From: Polynucleobacter sp. AP-Kaivos-20-H2
GTDB taxonomy: Bacteria; Pseudomonadota; Gammaproteobacteria; Burkholderiales; Burkholderiaceae
Length of the DNA stretch: 64,000 nt
Reading direction: 5' to 3'
Assembly: GCF_018882215.1 (NCBI RefSeq)
Contig: NZ_JACVOX010000002.1
Location: 372,001-436,000 of the forward strand
Part shown: positions 1 to 8,350 of the stretch, in pieces
Layout of the letters: every line of letters starts with the position of its first letter
How positions within the stretch are numbered: the stretch's first letter is position 1
Notes under the pieces: model-generated
Told to the model about the DNA's origin: nothing
Seen by the model: only the letters and a program-made list of their open reading frames with translations
Database searches by the model: none
Made by a program: the position numbers and the translations under genes

Positions 1-222
1 TGGCAAGTATCCCAATGCACTTTCAGCAATCGCAAGGGTAATGACCAATGAAATAAGCACGACAACTGTATTACGAAGAAACGAAAAAAGGATGGCAATC
101 ACAACCAAGCCAAAACTTGCACCCCATAAAAAGCTCGCCACACTACGTTGCGTATAAGAATTAAAAAATAAATAAGCGGCCAAGGCCGCCAAGATTACAG
201 TAGGAATAAGTTTTTTGATCAT
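1..222 (-). CDS. Membrane protein N-terminus (cut by window edge)
   Basis: This is the N-terminal 74 codons of a gene that runs off the left edge. It starts with ATG at 222 and stays open to base 1. The peptide begins with a Lys-containing start followed by a hydrophobic stretch (residues about 4-20), then two more hydrophobic helices (about 29-46 and 48-66), so it is a membrane protein or a membrane-anchored enzyme. It lies just downstream of the carbamoyltransferase and in the same direction, 18 bp away, so it is probably the last gene of the SxtJ/DUF5989/carbamoyltransferase operon. In related loci this slot is often an SGNH-type protein, but nothing in the visible part proves that; the function is unassigned. 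Confidence 0.6.
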   Translation of the reverse strand, partial: MIKKLIPTVILAALAAYLFFNSYTQRSVASFLWGASFGLVVIAILFSFLRNTVVVLISLVITLAIAESALGYLP

Positions 223-240
223 ATCTCTGACGCGAAGCAA

Positions 241-2082
241 TTAATCCAGTTCATACGCATTCTTGTAATCCAACTTGAGTGCAGGATCTTGCTCTTCTTT
301 GCTCATAATGGAATTACCAACCACCAAGAATTCAATCTCCGTTCCCATTAAGCATCGGAACGCATCTTCTGGTGTGCATACAATTGGCTCACCACGAACA
401 TTGAAGGAGGTATTAACCACTACTGGGCAACCCGTTAACTCTTTAAAGCGACTTACTAGCGCGTGGTATTTAGGATTAGTTTCTTTATGAATTGTCTGCA
501 CACGTGCTGAATAATCCACATGCGTTACTGCAGGGATTTGCGAGCGAGGAATATTGAGCTTTTCAATACCGAAGAGTTTGTTCTGCTCCTCAGTCATTGC
601 TAGACGCTTTGACTCATTAACATCTGCAACCAACAGCATATAAGGACTGTCAGTATTGATATCAAACCACTCAGATACGTCTTCACGCAATACGCTTGGT
701 GCAAAAGGACGGAATGATTCGCGGTACTTCACCTTAAGATTCAGCAACTTCTGAGCAGAGGGTGAGCGAGCGTTAGCCAGGATGGATCGCCCGCCCAATG
801 AACGCGGACCAAACTCCATACGACCCTGATGCCAGCCTACCGCCTTATCAGCAGCAAGGGCTTGAGCGGTCAACTCAATAATTTCTTGATCAGAATGAAT
901 GGTAAATTTAGCGCCTACTGATGCAAGGCGTTTTTCGATATCTGATTGTTCATATTGCGGGCCCAAGTAAGAACCCTTCATGCCGTCTTGCAATTTGGGA
1001 TCAACATGACGCGGTTGCTTAAGCATCAAATAATATGCACCCAAAGCAGCGCCAACAGCTCCACCGGCATCGCCTGCAGCAGGCTGAATCCAAATATTGT
1101 CAAAAATGTTTTCTCGTAACAGTTTGCCGTTAGCAACGCAATTGAGCGCTACGCCACCTGCAAGGCACAAGTTTTTCATGCCAGTAGATTTACGAATGCT
1201 GCGAGCAAGCTTAATAACCACTTCCTCAGTAACGGCCTGAATTGAAGCGGCCAAATCCATCTCTCGCTGAGTTAATTCGGACTCTTCAGAGCGACGCGGC
1301 CCACCAAATAATTTATCGAACTTCGCATTGGTCATTGTCAAACCAGTGCAATAGTTGAAGTAGCTCATGTCTAATGCAAATGAACCATCCTCCTTAATAT
1401 CAATGAGGTTATCTTTAATTAATTGCGCATACTTTGGCTCGCCGTAAGGAGCTAAGCCCATGACCTTGTACTCACCCGAGTTCACCTTAAAGCCAGTGTA
1501 GTAAGTTATCGCTGAGTAGAGTAAACCTAAAGAATGTGGGAAATGAATTTCTTTGTGTACCTGCAGGTCAGCACCTCTGCCAATCGCAAGAGATGTTGTA
1601 GTCCATTCACCCACTCCATCCATTGTCAGAATTGCTGCCTCTTCAAATGGCGACGGGAAGAAAGCGCTAGCCGCATGACTTAAGTGATGCTCTGAAAACA
1701 ATAAGCGCTCGGTCCAATCAATATTTTTTCCCCAGATTGCTTTGAGGGCATCAGCAATCATGGTTTTTTGAAATAACTTATCTTTTAGCCAAACTGGCAG
1801 TGACGTTGCAAAGGACTGGAACCCCACTGGGGCATAAGCCAAATAGGTTTCTAGCAAACGCTCAAACTTCAGAAATGGTTTGTCATAGAAGACTACATAA
1901 TCAATATCTTCAGGCTTGCAGCCCACCTCACTCAAACAATATTCAATCGCATGATTCGGAAAATCTTGATCGTGCTTTTTGCGCGTAAATCGCTCTTCCT
2001 GGGCCGCAGCAACGACCTCACCATCCACAACTAAGCAGGCAGCTGAGTCATGATAGTAAGCAGAAATTCCTAAAATTTTCAT
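241..2082 (-). CDS. NodU/CmcH-family carbamoyltransferase
   Basis: Likely transfers a carbamoyl group from carbamoyl phosphate, via carbamoyl-AMP, to a sugar hydroxyl of the surface glycan. The 613-residue length is normal for the NodU/CmcH family. The N-terminal half is the Kae1/TsaD-like ATPase fold with the metal-binding HHLSH at residues 132-136 and the following TMDGVGEW stretch. The C-terminal domain carries GPRSLGGRS, FRPFAPSVL and VVNTSFNVRGEP, all characteristic of the family. The ATG at 2082 gives a standard start (MKILGISAYYHDSAA). It is followed upstream by the small DUF5989-like gene and the SxtJ-like gene, a trio often found together. The acceptor sugar cannot be told from sequence. 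Confidence 0.93.
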   Translation of the reverse strand: MKILGISAYYHDSAACLVVDGEVVAAAQEERFTRKKHDQDFPNHAIEYCLSEVGCKPEDIDYVVFYDKPFLKFERLLETYLAYAPVGFQSFATSLPVWLKDKLFQKTMIADALKAIWGKNIDWTERLLFSEHHLSHAASAFFPSPFEEAAILTMDGVGEWTTTSLAIGRGADLQVHKEIHFPHSLGLLYSAITYYTGFKVNSGEYKVMGLAPYGEPKYAQLIKDNLIDIKEDGSFALDMSYFNYCTGLTMTNAKFDKLFGGPRRSEESELTQREMDLAASIQAVTEEVVIKLARSIRKSTGMKNLCLAGGVALNCVANGKLLRENIFDNIWIQPAAGDAGGAVGAALGAYYLMLKQPRHVDPKLQDGMKGSYLGPQYEQSDIEKRLASVGAKFTIHSDQEIIELTAQALAADKAVGWHQGRMEFGPRSLGGRSILANARSPSAQKLLNLKVKYRESFRPFAPSVLREDVSEWFDINTDSPYMLLVADVNESKRLAMTEEQNKLFGIEKLNIPRSQIPAVTHVDYSARVQTIHKETNPKYHALVSRFKELTGCPVVVNTSFNVRGEPIVCTPEDAFRCLMGTEIEFLVVGNSIMSKEEQDPALKLDYKNAYELD

Positions 2083-2094
2083 TGGAGAAATATC

Positions 2095-2247
2095 TTAGAA
2101 CAAGGTGTAAATGAATGGAGCAACCACAGAGCTCTTCGCAGCCAAAATCAACAAACCACCTAAAACCACCATCACAATAATGATCGGCAATAGCCAAAGT
2201 TTTTTTCGGGCCTTCAAAAATTTTAATAGCTCTTTAATAAACGACAT
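2095..2247 (-). CDS. Small DUF5989-type membrane protein
   Basis: A 50-codon gene starting at ATG 2247. The peptide has a basic amphipathic N-terminus (MSFIKELLKFLKARKKLW), one hydrophobic helix (LLPIIIVMVVLGGLLILA) and ends in VAPFIYTLF. This matches the small single-pass proteins of the DUF5989 family that sit between SxtJ and NodU-type carbamoyltransferases. It lies 12 bp upstream of the carbamoyltransferase start and 11 bp after the SxtJ-like gene, so all three are surely cotranscribed. It probably serves as a membrane tether or assembly partner for the soluble carbamoyltransferase; that role is inferred from gene order only. Confidence 0.85.
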   Translation of the reverse strand: MSFIKELLKFLKARKKLWLLPIIIVMVVLGGLLILAAKSSVVAPFIYTLF

Positions 2248-2258
2248 TTACAAATTCC

Positions 2259-2663
2259 TTAAAACTGTTCTTTAAATGATTCGGGCTCAGGGCCTGGAGG
2301 TTTGCGATCAATCCAATGTGAATTCACATTCTGTTTGCGTAATTTCAGAGCATCGCGACCAGCCAACCGCATCGCTAGAGCCACTGGAGTAATAACGATA
2401 AAAAATAGGATACCCAGAACGATGGGGCTAACAACCTTGCCAAGAAGTAAGCCCAGTTGATACCAAGCTTTATTGAATGGGGCAAGCAGTTTTGGCGCCA
2501 AAAGGGTTACAGCAACCAATACACCTGAAATAATAAAAAAAGCTTCAACTGCTACCGCAGACCAATCCTTCCAGAGTCCATAAACTGCTAAAACAGCAAA
2601 AACACCTATAAAAAGGAGCCCGAACGTACGATTGGCAGGAAGGTTGGCAGGCTTAATTGACAT
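2259..2663 (-). CDS. SxtJ-family membrane protein
   Basis: A 134-residue protein with about three hydrophobic segments (residues about 13-30, 38-56 and 72-98) and a polar, proline-rich tail. Its size, the conserved C-terminal ALAMRLAGRDALKL region and its position upstream of DUF5989 and a NodU-type carbamoyltransferase match the SxtJ family, named after the saxitoxin cluster. Molecular function is not established; it presumably forms a membrane complex with the two downstream products so that carbamoylation occurs at the inner membrane. ATG start at 2663. The 126 bp between this gene and the upstream glycosyltransferase hold no recognisable gene. Confidence 0.82.
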   Translation of the reverse strand: MSIKPANLPANRTFGLLFIGVFAVLAVYGLWKDWSAVAVEAFFIISGVLVAVTLLAPKLLAPFNKAWYQLGLLLGKVVSPIVLGILFFIVITPVALAMRLAGRDALKLRKQNVNSHWIDRKPPGPEPESFKEQF

Positions 2664-2789
2664 AATTTTTAAATTTCTATGATTTTATTATGAAATCAAA
2701 GCCCTAGCGAACTTTATCTGAGTAATTTACCGTCTTGAACAAGGAAAAACGAGGTATACCTTTGAGCGCATGCCCCAGCAATCGACAGC

Positions 2790-3761
2790 CTAAGCCTGAC
2801 TCTGTCCGTGAGACTTACGGACTATATATAAAGGTCTTTGCTTAGATTCAAAGTAAATACGGCCAATATATTCGCCCAAAATACCAAGGCTAATCAGCTG
2901 CAAACTACCAAAGAAGAGGCTAACCACTAAGAGAGAAGCATATCCCGGTAAATCCACCCCAAATATAAGCGTACGAATAATGATGTAAAGGGCGTAAAAG
3001 AAGGCAAAAAAGGCTCCTATAAGCCCAAAATAAGTCCAAACCTTGAGGGGGAGCAAGCTGAAGCTTGTTATGCCTTCAAGCGCAAAATTCCATAATCTCC
3101 AGCCTGAAAACTTGGTTTCACCTGCAATACGCGCGCTTCGAACATACTCTAAAGTTTTGGTCTTAAAGCCAACCCAGGCAAAAAGACCTTTCATGAACCG
3201 CTGTCGCTCAGGCAGACGCTTTAAAGCATCTACAACAACCCTATCCATTAAGCGGAAATCTCCAACATTCTCAGGAATCAGGGTCTCAGATGAGAGAAGA
3301 TTGTGAATGCGATAAAAGGCAGAAGCGGTCATGCGCTTTAGAGCCGTATCAGATGAACGATCCACCCTTTTTGCTAAAACTACTTCTGCGCCACTGCGCC
3401 ACAACTCAATCATTTCACCAATTAACTCAGGGGGGTCCTGTAAATCCGAATCAATCGGAATTACGGCACCGCCGGTCGCATAATCAATGCCAGCAGTGAG
3501 TGCCGCCTCTTTCCCAAAATTTCGGGAAAACTCTATTACCTTAACTCGATTGTCTGTATTAGCGAGCTCAATTAAATACGACAGAGTATCATCTGAACTC
3601 CCATCATCAACACAAACCAGCTCAAAATCATATTGAGAGAGCGAAGCAAAGATGGAGCACATCTCTCTATAAAAATGTGTAACTCCATCCCCCTCGTTGA
3701 AAAAAGGGGCAACAACGGAAATTTTAATTATTTGACTCATTATGGGTGCTGTATAACTCAT
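2790..3761 (-). CDS. GtrB/DPM1-like GT2 glycosyltransferase with two C-terminal TM helices
   Basis: Likely moves a sugar (commonly glucose) from a nucleotide to undecaprenyl phosphate on the cytoplasmic face, making a lipid-linked donor for a GT-C enzyme. The N-terminal GT-A domain shows SVVAPFFNEG, VDDGSSDDT, FSRNFGKEAALTAG and the DxD-type IDSDLQDPPE. Residues about 228-295 form two membrane helices, the usual GtrB/ArnC architecture. Length 323 is typical. The start at 3761 is preferred over an internal ATG at 3740 because a short AGG lies upstream. It is divergently transcribed from the GT-C gene at 3829, so the two could form a donor/transferase pair. Confidence 0.9.
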   Translation of the reverse strand: MSYTAPIMSQIIKISVVAPFFNEGDGVTHFYREMCSIFASLSQYDFELVCVDDGSSDDTLSYLIELANTDNRVKVIEFSRNFGKEAALTAGIDYATGGAVIPIDSDLQDPPELIGEMIELWRSGAEVVLAKRVDRSSDTALKRMTASAFYRIHNLLSSETLIPENVGDFRLMDRVVVDALKRLPERQRFMKGLFAWVGFKTKTLEYVRSARIAGETKFSGWRLWNFALEGITSFSLLPLKVWTYFGLIGAFFAFFYALYIIIRTLIFGVDLPGYASLLVVSLFFGSLQLISLGILGEYIGRIYFESKQRPLYIVRKSHGQSQA

Positions 3762-3828
3762 TTGCCTACATTATTAATGCTAATCGATAATATTGCTATA
3801 TATACTAACGATCATATTTTCAATAAAA

Positions 3829-5886
3829 ATGATAAAAAGCACTCAAACAAATCTTGGCCGCACAGCTGTGGCGCTCTTTTTTCTGGGCCTACTGACGATT
3901 GGGATCTTAATTTATCAAGATTATGGCGTCTCTTTTGACGAGCCCGCACAAAGATTAATTGGAGTTACCAACCTCAACCACATTGCACAATTATTTAACA
4001 TCTCTTCAATCCTCAACAATGAATTTCTTGCGCAATTTCCAAAAAACCTGAGTCAAATTACAGATCGTGATTATGGGGTGATATTTGAGGTGCCTGCGGC
4101 ATTAATGGAGCATGTCTTCAACCTAAAACAAGAGCGAGAAATTTATCTCGCCAGACATTTCCTCACTTTCCTCTTTTTTATTGGCGGAGTCTATGCTGTG
4201 TATCGCATGGCTGAGCGAAGATTCAATGACTGGCGTATTGGTCTGCTCGCAGCTACATTTTTAATTCTTAGTCCAAGAATTTTTGCAGACGCTTTTTACA
4301 ACAGTAAGGATCTAGTTTTTTTATCAGTTTTCGCAATTGCAATGAATACGACTGTTGCGTTCGTAATTCGACCAAGCTGGAAAACCGCCATCTTTCATGC
4401 ATTAGCATGCGCCATTGCAATCGACGTCAGGATTATGGCAATCATCATCCCATTGATAACTATAGCCATACTATTCATCAAATCATTAAAAGACGAATTA
4501 AGCACAAAACAAATCCTAACTTATGGGATTTGTTTCTCCGTAGCTTGTTTCATTTTTACAACTATATGTTGGCCATATTTATGGGAGGCGCCACTACAAA
4601 ATATTAGACAAGCATTTGTTAGTATGGCCAGGTTTAGGCACAACCCATATTTGATTTTTATGGGCGAGCCAGTCAGAGCCTCCTCGCTTCCATGGTTTTA
4701 CCTGCCGGTATGGATAGGAATCACTACGCCACTGGTCTATTTGGGACTTTTTTTTATTGGCGCACTTTCGACACTTAAAATTTTAATAAAAAATGGCTAT
4801 AAATTATGGTCTAACAATGATGCACTTCAAGATCTCATTTTTTTAGCCTTCATTTCCGGGCCTGTAATAGCAGTAATTACGTTGCACTCAATACTGTATA
4901 ACGGCTGGAGACATGTGTTTTTTATTTACCCAGCATTGATACTCATTGCTACAGGTGGAGTGGTGCGGTTATGGGGGATGGCAAGCAAAAAATTATTGCG
5001 GTTTATTTTAATCGTCACAATTGCCATGAGCTTGACTCACACCGCCATTTGGATGATCGCAAATCACCCGCTTCAAAATCTATACTTCAATAAATTTTCA
5101 GGAGAATGGAATAATAAATTTGAAGTGGATTATTGGGGTGTTGCAAATAAGCAAGCCCTGGAAAAAATTCTTAAAGATGATCCAACTAATACTGTTCTTG
5201 CCTGGCCTGGATTGGGTTATCAATGGCCGGGAGGATGGCAGCTACCCTTCGTTCACAACTTAAAAATTCTTCCTGAGGGTGAAGCTAAAAGAATTAGCAT
5301 CCCGGAAACAAAAAATGAAAGTCAGTACATCATCACAAGTATGCGCGGGAATGAGGGGTTTAATACAAGCCACTATAAATCCAACTTTAGATACAAGTTA
5401 ATTGATGAAGTACTGGTGGATGGTGAGCCTGTTCTATCAATATTTAAAAAAATAGATAATCCTGAGCTGCCAAAATTAAGCTCAGGTGAAAGTATTCGTT
5501 TCTCAAAAAATCAAATGGGCGCTAATTACCTTTTATCTGGATGGCAGGATTCTGAAGACTGGGGATCCTGGTCTGCCGGCAATGAATCAAAAATAGTTCT
5601 CCCATTCTCAAATGAGAGGCCTAGATTTATGCAGCTCTCGATTAGGGCATTAGTGAATTCAAGCCATCCTAGTCAGCGTATAGAGGTATGGGGCAATGGA
5701 AAATTTTTAAAGCAGGTGGAAATAACCCATGCTTTTAACAATAAATTGAACATTGAGATACCCAGTGACTCCTCGGAATTAAAGCTAACCCTTAAGCTGC
5801 CGGGAGCCGCAAGACCAATTGATCTTGGTATCAATCAAGATGTGCGAAAAATTGCCATCGGAGTTGAGGCGGCAGAATTTAAGTAG
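3829..5886 (+). CDS. GT-C (PMT/ArnT-like) membrane glycosyltransferase with beta-rich C-terminal domain
   Basis: A 685-residue polytopic protein. The N-terminal ~430 residues hold many TM helices, and the first periplasmic loop contains FDEP (Asp37, Glu38), the expected catalytic acidic position of GT39/GT83 enzymes using polyprenyl-linked donors. From about residue 555 the protein changes to a soluble beta-rich domain with GWQDSEDWGSWS and later ELKLTLKLPGAARPIDLG, a pattern seen appended to some polysaccharide GT-C proteins (I believe the DUF7024 family). A longer reading frame reaches a TTG at 3793, but ATG 3829 is preferred. It is divergent from the GtrB-like gene, which may make its donor, and convergent with the dehydratase at 5893. 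Confidence 0.85.
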   Translation: MIKSTQTNLGRTAVALFFLGLLTIGILIYQDYGVSFDEPAQRLIGVTNLNHIAQLFNISSILNNEFLAQFPKNLSQITDRDYGVIFEVPAALMEHVFNLKQEREIYLARHFLTFLFFIGGVYAVYRMAERRFNDWRIGLLAATFLILSPRIFADAFYNSKDLVFLSVFAIAMNTTVAFVIRPSWKTAIFHALACAIAIDVRIMAIIIPLITIAILFIKSLKDELSTKQILTYGICFSVACFIFTTICWPYLWEAPLQNIRQAFVSMARFRHNPYLIFMGEPVRASSLPWFYLPVWIGITTPLVYLGLFFIGALSTLKILIKNGYKLWSNNDALQDLIFLAFISGPVIAVITLHSILYNGWRHVFFIYPALILIATGGVVRLWGMASKKLLRFILIVTIAMSLTHTAIWMIANHPLQNLYFNKFSGEWNNKFEVDYWGVANKQALEKILKDDPTNTVLAWPGLGYQWPGGWQLPFVHNLKILPEGEAKRISIPETKNESQYIITSMRGNEGFNTSHYKSNFRYKLIDEVLVDGEPVLSIFKKIDNPELPKLSSGESIRFSKNQMGANYLLSGWQDSEDWGSWSAGNESKIVLPFSNERPRFMQLSIRALVNSSHPSQRIEVWGNGKFLKQVEITHAFNNKLNIEIPSDSSELKLTLKLPGAARPIDLGINQDVRKIAIGVEAAEFK

Positions 5887-5892
5887 TCAGGA

Positions 5893-7770
5893 CTACGTAG
5901 GCTGATAGCCGTGCACCAGCCTCTTTAATTGGGCAATCAATGTCTCAATTTTTGATTGTGTGATTGAGGTTTTCAATATCTCAATTTCTTGCATTAGATC
6001 ACTGAAGCTTAAGTATTCCTCTCTAGCCATCATGATTCGAGGATGGGTCGTTGAGGCAGGATTCTCACCAATCAGAAGCTCTTCGTACAACTTCTCTCCT
6101 GGACGCAATCCAGTCACCACAATCTCAATGTCGCCATGAGGATTTTGATCATCCTGCACAGACAATCCCGAGAGTTCAACCATACGACGTGCCAGATCGT
6201 ATATTTTTACAGGATCGCCCATATCTAGAACAAATACCTCGCCCCCCTTTGCCATGGCACCCGCTTGGATAACCAATTGAGCTGCCTCTGGAATCGTCAT
6301 GAAATACCGCGTGACCTCTGCATGCGTCAAAGTTATTGGACCGCCCACCCGAATCTGCTCTCTAAACAAAGGCACCACTGAGCCACTAGATCCCAATACA
6401 TTCCCGAAGCGAACCATTGAAAAACAAGTGCCTTTTTCTTTATTGGCGTCAGCTAAAGCTTGCAGAATCAACTCAGCAAAACGCTTAGTAGCACCCATCA
6501 CATTGGTTGGGCGTACCGCCTTATCGGTGCTGATCAGAACAAAGTTATCAACCCCATGCTTTTGCGCGACAATAGCTAAGTTAAGGGTACCAATGACATT
6601 ATTTTCGAGACCCTCAATTGGATTGCATTCCACCAATGGTACGTGCTTATAAGCAGCTGCATGGTAAACGGTATCAACTTTCCACCGAGCGAATATCTCG
6701 TCGAGTCTACGCTCGTCTTTTACGCTTCCAAGAATCGGGATAATTCTTTCCGCAGCATAACCACCAAATATTTGCAGGCTATTGACTATTTCAGCCTCGA
6801 TGACATACAAATTAAATTCGCTATGGTCGAGTAAAAGTAGCTTCTCGGGATTTGCCCTCAAAATCTGTCGACATAACTCCGAGCCAATACTGCCACCAGC
6901 TCCGCTGACAAGAACAACTTTGTTTTGAATATTTTTCGAAATGAGTTGTGCGTCAGGTTCAACAGACTCACGACCCAAGAGATCATCAGGCTCAAGCTCT
7001 TTAATATCTAAAACCGTCACTCGACCTTGCGCTAAGTCAATCAAATCTGGCAATGATCGAACATGAATCTGGTGTTCACGTAAGCCCTGCAATATTTGGT
7101 TACGTCTTGCGCGACCAATTGAAGGCATCGCCAGAAGAATATCGCTCACCCCATGAGTCTTAATTAGTCGAGCAATTTCATCGGGGGAGTAAACCATCAA
7201 GCCATTAATCATGCTGCCTTGATATTGAGGGCTATCATCAATATAACCCGCAAGGAAATATTGGCCAGACTGACGAAGCGCTGTTGCAATTTGCATGCCC
7301 GAGTGACCAGCACCATAAATTAAGAGAGTACCCAGTACAGGTCGCCCATTCTTGCCGTAGGAGCTAAATCCAAATCCCACGCTTGCGAGCACCCTACATA
7401 GCGCCATCAAAATAAATAAAATGATTGGTTGGACAAAACCAATACTTCTATATATGTATGGCGATGCAAGCATAAATATGGCGGTGAAATACAACACACC
7501 ATAAATAGCGATTGCTTTTCCCATCAGCGCAATACTGTGAGCACCAGCGAATCGTAAGACTGTCTTGTAAACACCAAACTGAATGAATACCGGTATGGCC
7601 AAGAGGACCGCGGCAATATAGGCAAATTTTTGCTGAGGGATAAATCCATGCCACTCCTCAAGGCGCAACGAATAAGCAAGCCAAGTTGCCAAAATAACGC
7701 AAATAACATCAACTAGCATCGCTACAAGCTGCTTTAGCCAACGAGGAAGGTTAAGAATGTTATTTTTCAT
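5893..7770 (-). CDS. CapD/PglF/WbpM-type membrane UDP-GlcNAc 4,6-dehydratase
   Basis: Predicted to convert UDP-GlcNAc to UDP-4-keto-6-deoxy-HexNAc, the precursor of QuiNAc, FucNAc and diacetamido sugars. Four N-terminal TM helices are followed by a first Rossmann domain (LLIYGAGHSG, residues ~150-158) and the catalytic SDR domain (VLVSGAGGSIGSE, ~287-298; STDKAVRPTNVMGATKR, with the family's Met/Lys in place of the usual Tyr/Lys pair). Length is normal for the long CapD form. ATG 7770, behind a GGGTAG stretch, is preferred over ATG 7785. The upstream neighbours are a PglC-like initiating transferase and a 4-reductase, so the three form one sugar-synthesis-and-loading unit. Confidence 0.93.
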   Translation of the reverse strand: MKNNILNLPRWLKQLVAMLVDVICVILATWLAYSLRLEEWHGFIPQQKFAYIAAVLLAIPVFIQFGVYKTVLRFAGAHSIALMGKAIAIYGVLYFTAIFMLASPYIYRSIGFVQPIILFILMALCRVLASVGFGFSSYGKNGRPVLGTLLIYGAGHSGMQIATALRQSGQYFLAGYIDDSPQYQGSMINGLMVYSPDEIARLIKTHGVSDILLAMPSIGRARRNQILQGLREHQIHVRSLPDLIDLAQGRVTVLDIKELEPDDLLGRESVEPDAQLISKNIQNKVVLVSGAGGSIGSELCRQILRANPEKLLLLDHSEFNLYVIEAEIVNSLQIFGGYAAERIIPILGSVKDERRLDEIFARWKVDTVYHAAAYKHVPLVECNPIEGLENNVIGTLNLAIVAQKHGVDNFVLISTDKAVRPTNVMGATKRFAELILQALADANKEKGTCFSMVRFGNVLGSSGSVVPLFREQIRVGGPITLTHAEVTRYFMTIPEAAQLVIQAGAMAKGGEVFVLDMGDPVKIYDLARRMVELSGLSVQDDQNPHGDIEIVVTGLRPGEKLYEELLIGENPASTTHPRIMMAREEYLSFSDLMQEIEILKTSITQSKIETLIAQLKRLVHGYQPT

Positions 7771-7786
7771 ATTTGCTACCCACATT

Positions 7787-8350
7787 CTAGTGAGAAACGC
7801 CCTCGCGCCGAAAAACTTTGAGTCCCGTTAGCCAAAGTATCCGAATATCAAAAGCCAAAGCACGTTTCTGAAGATATTCCCGATCAAAATCCACCTTTTC
7901 AGATAAAGCCAATTCATCGCGCCCATTGATCTGAGCCCAACCAGTAATTCCAGGGGTTAGGGAATGCACACCAACAGCAGTTCGCATATTAATAAGGTCA
8001 GTCTGATTAAATAACGCCGGCCTTGGACCTACAAAACTCATATCACCTCTGATAACAGACCAAAGTTGAGGCAACTCATCTAAACTGGATTTGCGTAGAA
8101 AACTTCCGACAGGTGTCAAATATTGATTGGCGCCTACTAAAAGATGCGTTGCCACATTAGGTGTTTCTATCAACATGGTACGAAACTTAGGCATCCAAAA
8201 AAGTTGGTTATTTTTTCCCACCCTTTGTGACCAAAAAATAATAGGGCCTTTGGAGGTAATCTTTATCAGCATTGCAACTAATAGCATTAGAGGCAAAAAA
8301 ATAACTGATAGCAATACAGCCAAAAAGAAGTCGAATGTTCGTTTAATCAA
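7787..8350 (-). CDS. PglC-like initiating sugar-phosphate transferase
   Basis: A minimal (187-residue) polyprenyl-phosphate phosphosugar transferase, which puts the first sugar phosphate on undecaprenyl phosphate. It has one N-terminal re-entrant/membrane helix, then KFRTM, DELPQLWSVIRGDMSFVGPRPAL and GITGWAQINGRDEL, the core motifs of the family; it lacks the extra TM bundle of WbaP. The start is TTG at 8350 with AGAGG about eight bases upstream; no ATG alternative exists. It lies directly after the 4-reductase gene and before the 4,6-dehydratase, so its substrate is probably UDP-QuiNAc, UDP-FucNAc or a related 6-deoxy-HexNAc. That choice is inferred from context. Confidence 0.92.
   Translation of the reverse strand: MIKRTFDFFLAVLLSVIFLPLMLLVAMLIKITSKGPIIFWSQRVGKNNQLFWMPKFRTMLIETPNVATHLLVGANQYLTPVGSFLRKSSLDELPQLWSVIRGDMSFVGPRPALFNQTDLINMRTAVGVHSLTPGITGWAQINGRDELALSEKVDFDREYLQKRALAFDIRILWLTGLKVFRREGVSH

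Noticed and set aside
5883..5896. Small palindrome GTAGTC-AG-GACTAC between convergent genes
   Set aside because: Two-base loop and no T-run; overlaps the stop codon; probably chance.
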